Positions 1-11,213 of a DNA stretch of 64,000 bases are shown one piece after another. The stretch is taken from contig BSBK01007029.1 in NCBI GenBank assembly GCA_027943335.1, forward strand, positions 310,001 to 374,000, read 5' to 3'. Every line of letters begins with the position of its first letter. Position 1 is the first letter of the stretch. This DNA is from Chamaecyparis obtusa (taxonomy: Eukaryota > Streptophyta > Pinopsida > Cupressales > Cupressaceae). The notes beneath the pieces were generated by a model. The model was given only the letters and a program-made list of their open reading frames with translations. It did not search any database and was not told the DNA's origin. Made by a program: the position numbers and the translations under genes.

Positions 1-2075
1 GGTATACACAACTGAATACCTTTAAACAACATACCTTCTTGAATAAAATATTCATCACATTTAGTAGTTGGTTGATCTTGAATAGGTGCTCTGCACTTTC
101 TCCATGACTCAGAAAAGTAAGGATCAAATTCATAAAAATCTCTCATGTCATCAAAGCCTAGAACTTCAATTTTTATCTCGATCATCAAAGATCTTCTTCT
201 ACTCAATGCATCAGCAACTCAGTTAGTGACTCCACTCTTATGCTTTATCACAAATGTATAACTCTACAAATACTCAACTCATTTCATATGTCTCTGATTC
301 AACTTATTCTAACTACCCAAATACTGTAAAGCCTTATGATAGGTATACAACACAAATTTACTCGGTATCAAATAATGTCTCCATTTATTCAGTGCTTGAA
401 CAATAGCATAAAATCCTTGATCATACACAGAATATTTTCTCTTTGCATCATTCAACTTTTCACTAAAGAAAGTAATAGGTTTACCTTCTTGACTCAACAA
501 AGCTCTGATTGCACTACCACTTACACCACATTCCACTTGAAATACCTTATTGAAATCAGGCAATGCCAAAACAGGCAATTCAACAACTTTCTACTTTAGA
601 ATCTCAACTTTTATCAGGTCCATGTGTTCACTTGAATTCTCTTTTGTCTCCTCTCATAGTCTCAGTCATAGCATTACAAATTGAACTGAAATTCCTAATG
701 AACTTTCGATAAAAACTTGCCAAACCATGAAATGATCTTACCTCACTAGCATTCATAGGTGCATGCCAATTCAAAATAGCTTCAACCTTTTTAGGATCCA
801 TTTTCAAACCATTAGCAGAAATCACAAACCCCAAATACACAATCTCCTCTTTCATGAATGAACACTTTTTCAGATTTATCAGCAACTTTTCTTCTTTCAA
901 TCTCTACAAAACTTGTCTAACATGCAACAAATGTTCTTCTCTAGTCTTAATGAATATCAAAATATTATCAAGATATACAATCACAAACTTACCCAAGAAT
1001 TTCTTCAAAACTTCATTCATCAGCCTCATAAAATTACTTGGTGCATTAGTTAAACCAAAAGGCATAACCAGCCATTCATACAAACCTTCTTTTATCTTGA
1101 AAGCAGTCTTCCATTCATCACCTTCTTTGATTCTAATCTGATGATATCCACTTTTCAAATCAATTTTGGTAAAAAACTTTTCTCCAGTCAAACTATCCAT
1201 TATGTCATCCATTCTCGGTATAGGAAACCTATATTTCACTGTTATCTTATTGATTGCTCTGGAATCGGTACACATTCTCCATTCTCCATTCTTCTTAGGT
1301 GCCAATACCTCTAGTACTACACAAGGACTCAAACTTTCTCTGATCAAACCTTTCTCCAACAATTCTTGAATCTATTGATTCAATTCTTGATTCTCGGTAG
1401 GTGTCAACTAATGAGGTGCCTTATTCGGTAAACTAGCTCTAGGGATTAGATCCATGCAATGATCAATGCTTCTCTTTAGTGGAAAACCATCATGTACATT
1501 ATCAGAAATGATTTCACTATACTTGGTGAATAACTTATCAATCTCCTTAGGGACACTATCCTTTGTCTTCTTACTTGGTTTATTAGGAATCACAGCAAAA
1601 CATACATCATTCTTCTTCAAATCCTTAACAAACTTTCTTCCTTCCATCAAGAAAACTTTCACAAATGTGCAAACATTACTAACAGGTTCTTCCATCAAAG
1701 GTTACAAGATTTGTCTTCTTCCATCAGCCCAAGTAGTATATTTATGCAATATCCCATCATATATAGCATATCTATCATATTGCCAAGGTTTACCCAACAC
1801 CATATGACAACAATCCATAGGCATGATATCACATAACACCTTATCATAGTACTTCCCAATTTTCAAATTCACATACATTGTTCACTTACCAAGAGTGTAT
1901 GCTCATCTTTGATCCATGAAATATGATAGGGCTTTAGATGTTCCAACCTTTTCAACTGCAATTTTGTGACCGTTTCCTCAGATGCCAAATTCTCTAAGCT
2001 ACCATTGTCAATGATTACCTTCCAAACTTTGTCAGAAACTCTACATCTGGTCTTGAACAAACTTTTCCTTACCAA
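1..2075 (-). pseudogene. pol: G pol: protease, reverse transcriptase, RNase H (broken)
   Basis: Protease-like segment at 1869-2075 has IIDNGS where active plant gypsy proteases have D-S/T-G, so the active-site triad is altered. Reverse transcriptase spans about 628-1362 and shows [13 protein letters not shown] and [10 protein letters not shown]. Its catalytic box reads YLDN instead of YLDD, so one metal-binding aspartate is lost. The RNase H-like part at 309-578 contains ITFFSEKLNDAKRKYS and lies in a different frame from RT. The sequence continues leftward as linker toward integrase and leaves the window. It cannot encode an active polymerase. Confidence 0.85.
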
Positions 2076-2117
2076 ATCTTCCTTTTTACCTTCATTCCAA
2101 AAGTTCTCTTCATACCA

Positions 2118-3174
2118 TCAAGTTATTTTCCTTCTCAGGTTCATTCGATAACTCTTCTTGCACCAAAGCATTTCTACTGCTACCATCCTTCTTACTTGCA
2201 TGTGTACACTCAAATGATCTATGTCATTCTTCTCCACAATTATAACAAGTTCCTCAAAAACTTCCTCTGTTATAACCACCTCAGTAGTTGCTACCTCTGC
2301 CTCTAGATGAACTTTCACCTTTCCACTCGGTCTTGCCTTTGTCCAGATTTTTTTTTTCTAGTTCAGATCTACTATTTTCACCATGAGATCTACCTCTTCC
2401 TCTAGGGAATCTACCACCTCTACCTCTTTTTCTTTGCTCGTGTCTCTTGTTCAATTTCTCCTCAGCTTTCAATGCAAATTGATAAGTCTCTTCAATGTTC
2501 TCCAATTTGACCAAACCGATTTCCTCTTGGATGGAAACTCTCAAACCATTTAGGTATCTAGCAATTCTTTCCACATCATCTTCATCATGTCCATATCTGA
2601 TATCTAATCTATAGAATTCCTCAGTATATTCTATTATCGAGCTATATTTTTGCCTCAAACTTTGCATTCAATTAACTAGGTTAATCTAGTAATCACAAGG
2701 TAAGAACTTTCCTTTCAATTTATTCACCATTTTACTCCATACCTTGATTTTGTCTTTGCCTTTCCTCTTTTTGTCTAGCTGTAGATGTTCCCACCATAAG
2801 GATGCATGAATTTTCAAATTTGAGCTTGCAATTTTCACTTTCTTGTCTTTAGGTACATTTTCAAACTCAAAGTACTTCTCCATCTCAGTGATCCAATCCA
2901 CCAATTCATTAGAATCCAATATTCCACCATACTCAAGAGGATTAAAATGTGGTGTAGAATTCAGACTTGTCAAATCATTCAAGAATCTTTCCTCACCCTG
3001 ATCCATCATAGTTGGAGGTTCCACATTCTCTTGTTCTTCCTCAATTTCATCATCACTAACATCTTCAAGATGTCTTCCTCTTCTCTAGTTTGTTTCAATA
3101 GCTTCTAATCTAGAAGCAAGTTGTCTCAACATGTCTGCCAATCATGGATCTGCATCTCACCTCCCATGAACCAT
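2118..3174 (-). pseudogene. gag: G gag (capsid/nucleocapsid, broken)
   Basis: An ATG at 3174 opens a frame with an early stop. The retrotransposon gag core follows (about 2300-3024) with features such as WWEHLQLDKK and IEYTEEFYRLDIRYG, then an Arg/Gly-rich tract. A CCHC zinc knuckle (CYNCGEE, then HRSFEC) lies near 2205-2250 in another frame and has a stop in the middle. Gag would assemble the particle that packages element RNA. Similarity to the gag of element C, with CFHCGEEGHRAFEC, supports the call. Confidence 0.8.
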
Positions 3175-3297
3175 CTTGAAAACCCTTCGCAACTACAGGT
3201 CAAATCACAATCTTCTACCCCACAACAAATCAACTAGGGATTCACAAGAAGGAACCTTCAAACATAGATTCACAAACCTAGATCCAGATATCACCTT

Positions 3298-3309
3298 GCT
3301 CTAATACCA
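3298..3309 (-). other. G primer-binding site (initiator Met tRNA type)
   Basis: On the minus strand this reads TGGTATTAGAGC, one base different from the common plant initiator-Met primer site TGGTATCAGAGC found in B, C and D. It sits 2 bp inside the LTR edge, exactly as in element C. Confidence 0.85.
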
Positions 3310-3311
3310 CC

Positions 3312-3990
3312 TAATGCAAGATGAGTACAAGAGGGGCCAAAATTGGCACACCCTAACCTGATCCACCTTGCTCAACAATGCGGAAGCAAAAATAACACAT
3401 GGGAGAGAGAAAATGCAAGATCATTCATATATTTACTTCAAATAGATTCATACATGTCAGGTTATAAGGCTTTCCCAATTTTGGCTAGATATTACAATGA
3501 ATTACAAAAGTCCTCAAACATGCGAGGATCTACCCAAATATCTCTAAACTTCTATCTTCTACCTTCTATCAAAATTGACTCCTAAAACTCTAACCAAACA
3601 ACTACATATATACAAGAGGCTACCAAATTGAATTGGCCTTTAGATCCATATTTAATGGAGGCAACAACCAGATCTAGGTCCACACGCTTCCCAATGATGG
3701 ATACCAACATTAGATCCATGACCCAAGTTAAATGCACAAGTCATCCTCAATAGAAACTCAAAAGAAACCCGTCGGTAAGCAAAGCCAACCAAGTGCCAGA
3801 GAAGCATCACCGAGCACCAGGGAAAATAACCAAGTGCTAGAGAGATAACTGACCAACATCGGCGAACAAAGGAAATTGAGCAACACCAAACCAACTCAGT
3901 CAAAGAAGGAACTGAGCAACACAAAAAAAACTCAAATATGTTTTTTTGGGTGACATAGGATTGCCAAGGACCCAAGATTTTCCTACATCA
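3312..3990 (-). repeat. G 5' LTR
   Basis: The LTR lies between the primer site and unrelated flanking DNA. Its outer end (plus strand ...CCTACATCA at 3990) matches the C-family LTR ends. The inner terminal TG reads TA (TAATGC at 3312), apparently one transition. Length is about 679 bp, near the 708 bp of the C LTRs. The partner LTR is outside the window. Confidence 0.75.
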
Positions 3991-4143
3991 ATAAACTTCA
4001 ACCACTTTTATAGATTTCATTATCTTACATCATCTCCAAATTCTAAACATAAATGCCATTTTTATGTCATTAAAGTTAAAAAGTTTGTGTGTACGTTGTT
4101 GATCTTTTCCTTTATAAAAGTGACACAAATTTTTACTTTTACC
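3991..4143. other. Unassigned spacer between G and E
   Basis: About 150 bp with no recognisable gene. It may be a diverged start of the E left LTR, since parts weakly resemble the first 240 bp of the E right LTR, or the flank into which G inserted. I cannot decide from the sequence. Confidence 0.4.
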
Positions 4144-4637
4144 CACCGAGCATAGCAGGTTGACACAAAGAGAATCTGTAAATACATTGAATCTGGAAAC
4201 CAGACATAAAAAGATTTACAAATCTCTAGGAGATTGTATGACAGAACATTGGAGATTGAAAAATGATGATTACATGTGATTACAAGGTGAAATGTAAAAT
4301 TGATAATTGAGTATGATATATGCATTGGAGTAACCAATGGTAGCACTACTTGTAGAGATGATTCTAGACCACCTAGCAACACTTCTAGAATTGTATATAA
4401 ATGGATCAGAGTATGAATATTGGTGTGGTTGTGTATGTGTGTGAAGGAGGGTTACATGTATGAGAAAAGATTACATAGAAGGTGATGAGAAAAGAAGCCA
4501 CCAAGTATAGAGCAGTAGAGAGTAAAAAGTAGTTGTAATTCAAAAGTGAATCTACTGATTACTGAATTGTTATTATGAAAGGTACATAGTGTGAGGTAAT
4601 GAGTTAATGAGCATAAAGAGTGTGATATGAATATATT
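4144..4637 (+). repeat. E left LTR, truncated at both ends
   Basis: It aligns by eye with 14124-14590 (right LTR of E), sharing ACATTGAATCTGG-like and ATTCTAGAATTGTATATAAAT blocks in the same order. The match stops near 4637, where the right copy continues for another ~490 bp to its end. The left LTR therefore lost its 3' part, and with it the primer site and probably gag-pol. A TATA-like box is at 4394-4402. Confidence 0.75.
4394..4402 (+). promoter_or_regulatory. TATA-like box, E LTR
   Basis: TATATAAAT inside the LTR, repeated at 14341-14349 in the right copy. The position suits the core promoter of the element. Activity is inferred. Confidence 0.55.
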
Positions 4638-5946
4638 ATGGCAACCGAGGCCATAGAAACAAAAGTAATGGATGTTGATGATTCTTCCAAGGCAAGATTG
4701 ATGGCAGAAGATCCTATAAATAAGAAGGTATTGAGTTTTCCTAAGATTGAATAAATAATATTAGAGGTGACAAGATATGTACCTACTAATGTTGAGACCC
4801 CTACCAAGCCAACACAAGATACTACAACCAAGGAAACTCTAGGGAAACAAAAGAGGCCGAGTCTACACAAGGTCAAAATCAAGAGTCAGTAACTCCTACC
4901 GAGACCACAAAATAAAAGAAGGAACTAGAAAAAGAACAAATAAAGGAAATAGTTGAAGAAAAGAAAGAAGAGAAGAAATAAGAAGAGCACAAGAAATAAA
5001 AAAGAAGAAAAAGAGAATACATCTACAGATTCTGATTCAAAGAAGGCATCTAGTTCTAAAGGGAAATCAAATAAGAGGAAGTATGAAAAAGAGGTTGATA
5101 TCAATGAACCTATTATTATTCCTAAGGTTGATATTACAACTCTAAGCCCAAAGGAACTCTCTAATTTTGGAGATCTACTCAAAAGAAAACTTGCACAAGA
5201 CAAGCTAATAGAAAAGAAGTAGAAAATAAATGTTTTGGAACAAGTGAAAGGAATATTGAATGAGATTGTACCTAAAGCCACTATAAATAAAAAAAGTGAT
5301 ATTTATAGTTAATTGAGAGAACCGGTAAGTCAGATAAACTAGCATGGTAGAGATACAACTGAGTATATGCTGCAAGTTCACAAGAAGGAAATGGAGACAA
5401 AAGTGATTGACGAAATCCTTCAATCAGCTACATTAGAAAGGTAACTCTTTCTAAGTTAGTAAATGAATTGGAAAATGAGCTGCAATCAATTCTTTTATTA
5501 TTTTAGAAAATTATTTGATTTCCAATTTCACCAAGGATATAAGAGAGAAAGATAATATTGTGGAAAAGGAGCTAACCAAGCAATTATCAAAAATTTCCAT
5601 CGAGCCTAAGTCTATGAAAGAATCTTATGAAAGGCTAAAGAAATTAATGGGAGTGCAATATGAGCTACAAAATGATGAGAATCATATCAAAATGGATCTA
5701 TTGGAACTCCAAAAAAATTTGATTCAAAATAAAAAATCATTACAGAAATAGGTTCTCAAGGCTAAAGATTTAGCCATCACACTAGATGTTAGTGCTATAG
5801 ACAACATGGTAAGTTTGATTGTTGATTTGAGTGAGAAAATCAAAGTATTATAGAAACTAAAGGATACCTGGATGACATTATTGAAGAATGTTAAAGGCAT
5901 AGATAAAACTATTTTTGACAAGATCCCCATAAAAAATAATGAATAA
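4638..5946 (+). pseudogene. E Lys/Glu-rich ORF, broken, no gag-pol domain
   Basis: An ATG at 4638 begins MATEAIETKVMDVDD, followed by an acidic/lysine-rich region. A segment at 4953-5222 has a Ser/Lys tract and DITTLSPKELSNFGDLL. A predicted coiled-coil-like stretch follows at 5515-5751 (EKELTKQLSKISIEPKSM) and a tail ends at a TAA at 5944-5946. Several frame changes and stops separate these pieces. I see no reverse transcriptase, integrase, protease or zinc-knuckle motif. Composition and position just upstream of the polypurine tract match the longer ORF of element F (61402-64000). It could be an extra ORF of a copia-type element or the sole ORF of a non-autonomous family. Function unknown. 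Confidence 0.6.
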
Positions 5947-6185
5947 GTTCTTATTTTGGCATTTTTGTTAAAAAGGGGGAATATATAATATAGTAAAAAG
6001 GGGGAAACATGTATCAATGCATAATATATGAATATAGTATGGATAAGGAAAATATTGTATGGATATGTACATGAGATATTAATTTGAAGGGGGACTAAAA
6101 ATTTTTAATGAGGAGGAATGATTATATGGACAAGGACAAATATTTTTTTGATGACATTGAAGTTCTTAAAAACATACAAAACTAA

Positions 6186-6201
6186 TGCCAAAGGGGGAGA
6201 T
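6186..6201 (+). other. E polypurine tract
   Basis: A purine run containing AAAGGGGGAGA directly abuts the TGATACTCC start of the right LTR at 6202, the position for plus-strand DNA priming. Two further G-runs, AAAAAGGGGGAA, lie upstream at about 5972-5983 and 5996-6008. Confidence 0.75.
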
Positions 6202-6469
6202 TGATACTCCTAAGAGTTATTTTTTTTGTCATTAGTTATGAGGAAGTCATATTGTTTGTCAAATTCATTTGGTAGTAAAAGAAAGACAAGTTGGTAAAGC
6301 AGGAAAATCTTTTCGGTAAAGGAAATAAAGGAACAAGGAATTTTGGTAAAAGAAAAGAAAGCTTAGGCACAGAACAAGCCAAAGTCGAGCACCAAACTAA
6401 GAAGATGATTTAGTTACCAAGAAAGAAGAAAATGGGTTACCGAGTATAGTAGGGAAACATAAGGAGAAT
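6202..6469 (+). repeat. E right LTR, part 1 (before D insertion)
   Basis: It starts TGATACTCC immediately after the polypurine tract and runs to the D insertion site. The AGAAT at 6465-6469 is duplicated at 14119-14123. The LTR resumes at 14124, giving about 1.22 kb in total, close to the 1.1-1.2 kb LTRs of copia B and F. Confidence 0.8.
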
Positions 6470-8009
6470 TGGTGCAGGAGCACCCACAATAAATGATGAT
6501 TCATCAAAGTCCTAGGAACATCTAGATTAGGTTAGATCTATCATTTAGGAATCTAAACCAAATTGTAAGACCTAGTTCCAAGATTGGCACAAGTATAAGC
6601 CCTTAGTCAACTATGGTCAAAGATGGTCAAAGGGCTTAAAATATTAGGATTTTTTTATTTTCATGTTTTAATGGTTTGGATCCATGTTGGATCATTAGAC
6701 TTAGGTATGGATCAACCTTGGTCACCTAGAATAGAAAAAGTTGCTAAAAAGTTGTAAAAGTTGCTTTGCAACTTTGACAGCTTTTGCCAAAAGTTGTAAA
6801 CAACCCCCCAATGGTCATATAGTTTTAAATTCAGTTTGTAACCAATGGGGAGGCCTTCATAAGCCCTACCAGGTGGGTGGAAGGCAAGGATATGTAATTT
6901 GGCATTTTAAATCAATAAAAACATAACCATTTCTCTATAAATCCCGAGGACAATTGGAGTGTATGGGCTGGTATAGATAGGAGGCATGAATTTCTAAAGG
7001 CAAAATTTTTCTCTTTGAATCTAATTTATTTTTCAATTGGTTTCATGCTTTGATGAATCCTAGTCTGAGAGTTATCAAAGTTTTTGTTTGGCTACCTGGA
7101 TTGTAGGCCTAAAACTAGGGTTTCAATTGGTTTTGTGTATTCTTACCGATTTCACCATAGGAATCTGATGCCCCTTGGTAGAATTCAAGTTTTTTTTATG
7201 TAATTTCAAATTATGTAGGTTAGAAGTGGTAACTTGTAGGGAAGTGAACTCGCCATGATGTCCTAGGTGTACATCTCTATGTGTGCACCTACAAGCGATT
7301 GAGTACAGTCAGTATAACTATTTGTTGGGGATTCACCAAGACCTCAAAATAAGGATTTAAGGTCCTTATATATTCCCTCACATGTTCCCATAATTGGTTT
7401 CAGCATTGGTTTGGAGGAAATAGCACTTGTAGTACAATTACGGACCTAATTAGGCCTAATAACCTTGCCTAGATTAGGTGTTTCCTTATTCCCCTTTTAG
7501 TTTCACATCTTGGTGCTTGGATATGATCCCTAAATTCAAAAAGGGTATCCGAATCTCCAAATTTTTCAATACTTTGTATGGAAGTATTTTGGTCTAGAAT
7601 CAAAACCTCTCCTAGGAAGGGCTACAAGCCTAGTTTTGGATTTGTGAAGAAACTATGTTATATGGGTTTCTCTTAAGTGAAAGAATAATTGGAACTAATT
7701 TAATAGGACCTAAATAGGCTAGATCCATGAGCATAGGTCACCCCTGGTCCTACTAGTCATTTCATGGGGTTTTTTCACAAATTGGGTTGGTTGTGCATCA
7801 TAACCAACTTGGGTTATTAGTAATTGGGACTTGCTAGAGCCTAGTGATTAGGTTTCCTTTAGGCTTTAAAGGTTGTGATAACCTTATTCCTTTTCCTTAA
7901 TACACTTTTGATAGGTGTAGGTTACTTTAATCCATAAATAGGGTCTATAAGGGACCATCCCTTAACCATCATTCACTATTTCAAGCTTTGTGCTGCCCAC
8001 TTTGCATCA
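6470..8009 (+). repeat. D 5' LTR
   Basis: The LTR begins TGGTGCAGG and ends GCATCA, followed after 2 bp by the primer site. It carries a TATA-like box at 7944-7952 (TCTATAAGG). It has about 40 bp near 6750-6790 that the 3' LTR lacks. Confidence 0.92.
7944..7952 (+). promoter_or_regulatory. TATA-like box, D 5' LTR
   Basis: TCTATAAGG about 60 bp before the LTR end. The 3' LTR has TATATAAG at 14053-14060 in the same context. It probably sets the start of the element transcript; activity is inferred. Confidence 0.5.
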
Positions 8010-8011
8010 AG

Positions 8012-8023
8012 TGGTATCAGAGC
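8012..8023 (+). other. D primer-binding site (initiator Met tRNA)
   Basis: TGGTATCAGAGC, the standard plant initiator-Met primer site, lies 2 bp after the LTR. The gag ATG follows 1 bp later at 8025. Confidence 0.92.
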
Positions 8024-8024
8024 T

Positions 8025-9161
8025 ATGTCTAATCCTAAGGATGAAGAGAACCCTATAAGGGTCACAAATAGTGAATTAACAAATATGGTGAGAGAACAAA
8101 GGGTAGCAAATCTAGCCATAACCAAGAGGCTCCAAGAACTTGAGAAGAAGTTGGATAAGGATAAAGAGGACGAGTCTGGTGGTGAAGAAGGGAGTGAAGA
8201 GGAGGAAGACACCTCTAAATAGAACATCCCTACAGACCAAAGACCTCTCATTGATGCCTTAAATTCTATGGGAAGAAGGACCATGGAGGAAAAGATAGAC
8301 TTACCGGTTTTCAATGGCAAGATGAATGCAGATTTGGGCTTGGATTGGATAGAGGTCTTGACAACATTCTTTGAATGTGAGGACATCCTTGAGAAGTAGA
8401 GGGTAAAGATGGCAAGATCCAAGTTGAAGGGAGCAGCCCTAACTTGGTGGAACTTCATCCAAATAGAGAGGGTGAAGAATGGGAAGAGCATGATAAATTC
8501 ATGGAACAAGATGATAGCCCTGATCAAAGAGACATATGTACCTGAAGATTATGGGGTACAACTCCATAGGAGGAAGAAAATTTTAAAGAAAAAAGACATG
8601 GATGTAGGCTCATACACCAAGGAGTTCCTAAAGTTATGTATGAAGACAAATGTGGCAAAAGATGAAGAATAAAAATTAGCAAGATATATGAATGGTCTGA
8701 AAGTATCCATTCAAGAGGAACTTAGCCTACATTTCCCTACCACAGTCAAAAAGTGCTATCAAATGGCACTAAAGGTAGAGGAGAAAAGGAAGAGAAAGCA
8801 AGAGTTTGGTAAAGGAAAGAGTAATGATAGTGGGAAGAACTTTAGAGGGAAAGGAACCTCTTGGAACAAAGGACAAAATGGTGGCAGCAACAGTAGAACC
8901 CCTAACCAAGGAGACAAAGAGAATAGTGATTCAAACTCAAGAGGGAACTATAGAGGAAGGAGACCCTTTGATAGGGGGAGAATAAATACAGGGAGAGGAA
9001 ATGGACCCCTAAAATTTTACAACTGCAATTAGTTAGGACATCATGCAGGAAGGTGCCCTGAGAAGAGGAATAATAACAATCAAGGTGAGAGAAGAGCACA
9101 ACTCATTCAAGAGGACAAACAAGAAGACAGTGTAGATGCAAGGGACTTAGAACTAGAAGGA
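8025..9161 (+). pseudogene. gag: D gag with damaged zinc knuckle
   Basis: The ATG at 8025 follows the primer site directly and opens the single polyprotein frame. A charged N-terminal coiled-coil-like region (about residues 15-65) ends in an acidic Glu/Ser run. The gag core follows, with AALTWWNFIQIERVKNG and FLKLCMKTNVAKDEE, then a Lys/Arg/Gly/Asn-rich nucleic-acid-binding tract. The zinc knuckle near 9015-9060 reads FYNCN, a stop, then LGHHAGRC. The first cysteine position is Phe and a TAG interrupts the knuckle. In-frame stops are at 8220 (TAG), 8397 (TAG), 8670 (TAA) and 9030 (TAG). No frameshift is needed to join the parts. Confidence 0.88.
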
Positions 9162-11201
9162 GTGTGTTTGATGATGAGACAAGTCTTTCTTCAAGTGCCA
9201 CAAAACCAAGAACCTCCACAAAGGAAAAACCTCTTCAGGACAAAGATCAAATGCCATGGAAAGGTATGTAATTTAATCATAGATTCTGGTTCAACTAAAA
9301 AATTACTATCTAGTGAAATGGTTCAAAAACTAAATCTTCCTAAAAAGACACATCCTTTTCCCTATCATGTTTCTTGGTTAACAAAGGGCCAACAAACTCT
9401 AGTAACAGAACAAGCATGGATAGAGTTTTCAATTGCAGACTTTAAAAATAAAGTTCTTAATGATGTTGTTGAAATGGATGCCTCACACATCCTTCTAGGC
9501 AAGCCTTGGAAATTTGATGTAGATGCCATACACCATTGTAGGAAGAACACCTACTCCATCACCAAGGATGGAAAAACTTTTACTATGAATCCCTTGCCTA
9601 ATAACAAATCTGAAAAAGAACCTACTGTCATTATCATGGGTGAGAAAGAGATGTTAAAAACATTAAAGGAGCCTGAAACTGAAGCTTTTGTCCTAATTTC
9701 TAAGCCCAAGGATAATATAAGGTCTAATCAAAGTGATCCTATACCAAAGGAAGCTAAGGAACTACTTGTAAAGTATAGAGATGTCACTGCTAGTGACCTA
9801 CCCACAAGCCTCCCTCCCTTAAGAGATATCAGTCACTAAATTGACTTGACACCTGGTTCATCCCTACCTAAAAAGGCCCCATACAAGATGACACCATTGC
9901 AGCATGTAGAGATTGAAAAATAGATCAGTGAACTATTGGAAAGAGGACTCATCCAGAAAAGTCTCAGTCCATGTGTTGTGCCATTAGTCTTAGCCCCTAA
10001 AAAGGTTAGAAAATGGAGGTTGTGTACTGATAGTAGAGCCCTAAACAAGATCACTATAAGATATAGATTCCCCATACCTAGGATTGAGGATCTACTAGAT
10101 CAACTAGGAGGTGCTTGCTACTTCACCAAGATAGACTTAAAGTCTGGATACCATCAAATCAGGATCAAACCAGGAGATGAATCGAAAACAACATTCAAAA
10201 CTACTGAATGTTTGTTTGAATGGTTAGTAATGCCCTTTGGGTTAAGCAATGCCTCTAGTACTTTTATGAGGCTTATGAATGAGATATCCATTAATTTTAT
10301 TGGAAATTTTTTTTTTGTTTACCTTGATGACATACTAATATTCAGTCATAGCAAGGAGGAGCATCTTGATCATGTGGAATAGGTACTAAGGAGACTTCAT
10401 CAGCACAAGTTGGTGATCAACTTGGAAAAGTGCATGTTTATGAAGAAGGAACTTGTGTTCCTAGGATTTGTGATCTCACAAGGTACCCTCAAGATGGACC
10501 CTAAGAAGGTTGAAGCAATCATCAATTGGCCTCCACCTAAGAACCAAGGTGATGTAAGAAGATTCCATGGACTTGCCACCTTCTATAGAAATTTTATCAA
10601 AAACTTTAGTCATGTGTGTGCACCAATGCTTGACACCATTAAAGGAGGAAGAAAGAATAAGTTTGCTTGGAAAAAGGAAGAAAATGATGCATTTCAATAC
10701 TTGAAAAATAGAGTTTCCCAATACCCTATCTTGGTTCTACCTAATTTCAACAAGGTGTTCACTATGGAGATAGATGCAAGTAACTTAGCCATAGGTGCAG
10801 TCCTAAGTCAAGAAGGTAAGCCAATTGCCTTCTTCTCTGAGACATTAAATGAGGCCAAAAGGAAGTACTCAACCTATGACTTGGAAATTTATGCCATGGT
10901 CCAAGCCCTCAAGAAATGGAGGCACTATCTAATCCCAAAATAATTTGTGGTATATACTGACAACCATGCATTAAGTTTTCTCAATTCACAGGAAAAGCTC
11001 TCTGTCAGACATCTTAAATGGATGGAACAGTTGTAGGCCTACATCTTCAACATCAAGCACAAGAAGGGTGTAGAAAACAAGGTGGTAGATGCCCTTAGCA
11101 GAAGGGTTGGTCTAGTTGAAGAGATACAACTTCAAAGTGTGGGAATTGATTCCCTCAAACATCTATACCCTGATGATCCTAATTTTGTAGAAATTTTTTA
11201 A
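9162..11201 (+). pseudogene. pol: D protease, reverse transcriptase, RNase H
   Basis: Protease: LIIDSGSTKKLLSSEMV near 9270-9325 keeps the D-S-G active site. Reverse transcriptase (about 9936-10560) keeps [35 protein letters not shown] and the catalytic YLDDILIF. RNase H (about 10740-11100) has FTMEIDASNLAIGAVLSQE and YAMVQALKKWRHYL, and VDALSRR closes it. The same frame as gag is kept throughout. Stops occur at 9837 (TAA), 9921 (TAG), 10380 (TAG), 10941 (TAA), 11034 (TAG) and 11199 (TAA). Catalytic residues survive, so inactivation here is by nonsense codons rather than active-site loss. Confidence 0.9.
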
Positions 11202-11213
11202 GTTTGCACAAAG

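Larger units (their letters stand above)
1..3990 (-). mobile_element. Ty3/gypsy element G, truncated by window edge
   Basis: Reading the minus strand from the right there is an LTR (3312-3990), a primer site (3298-3309), gag, protease, reverse transcriptase and RNase H. The integrase and the other LTR would lie left of base 1. Domain order and close protein similarity to element C (48101-54164) place it among the Ty3/gypsy chromovirus-like elements. At least three frame changes (near 2300, 1850 and 600) and many stops make it the most decayed of the four gypsy copies here. The target-site duplication cannot be checked because one end is missing. Confidence 0.9.

Noticed and set aside
4925..5281. 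Phe/Leu/Ser-rich membrane-like open frame on the minus strand
   Set aside because: It is the antisense shadow of the Lys/Glu-rich ORF of element E.
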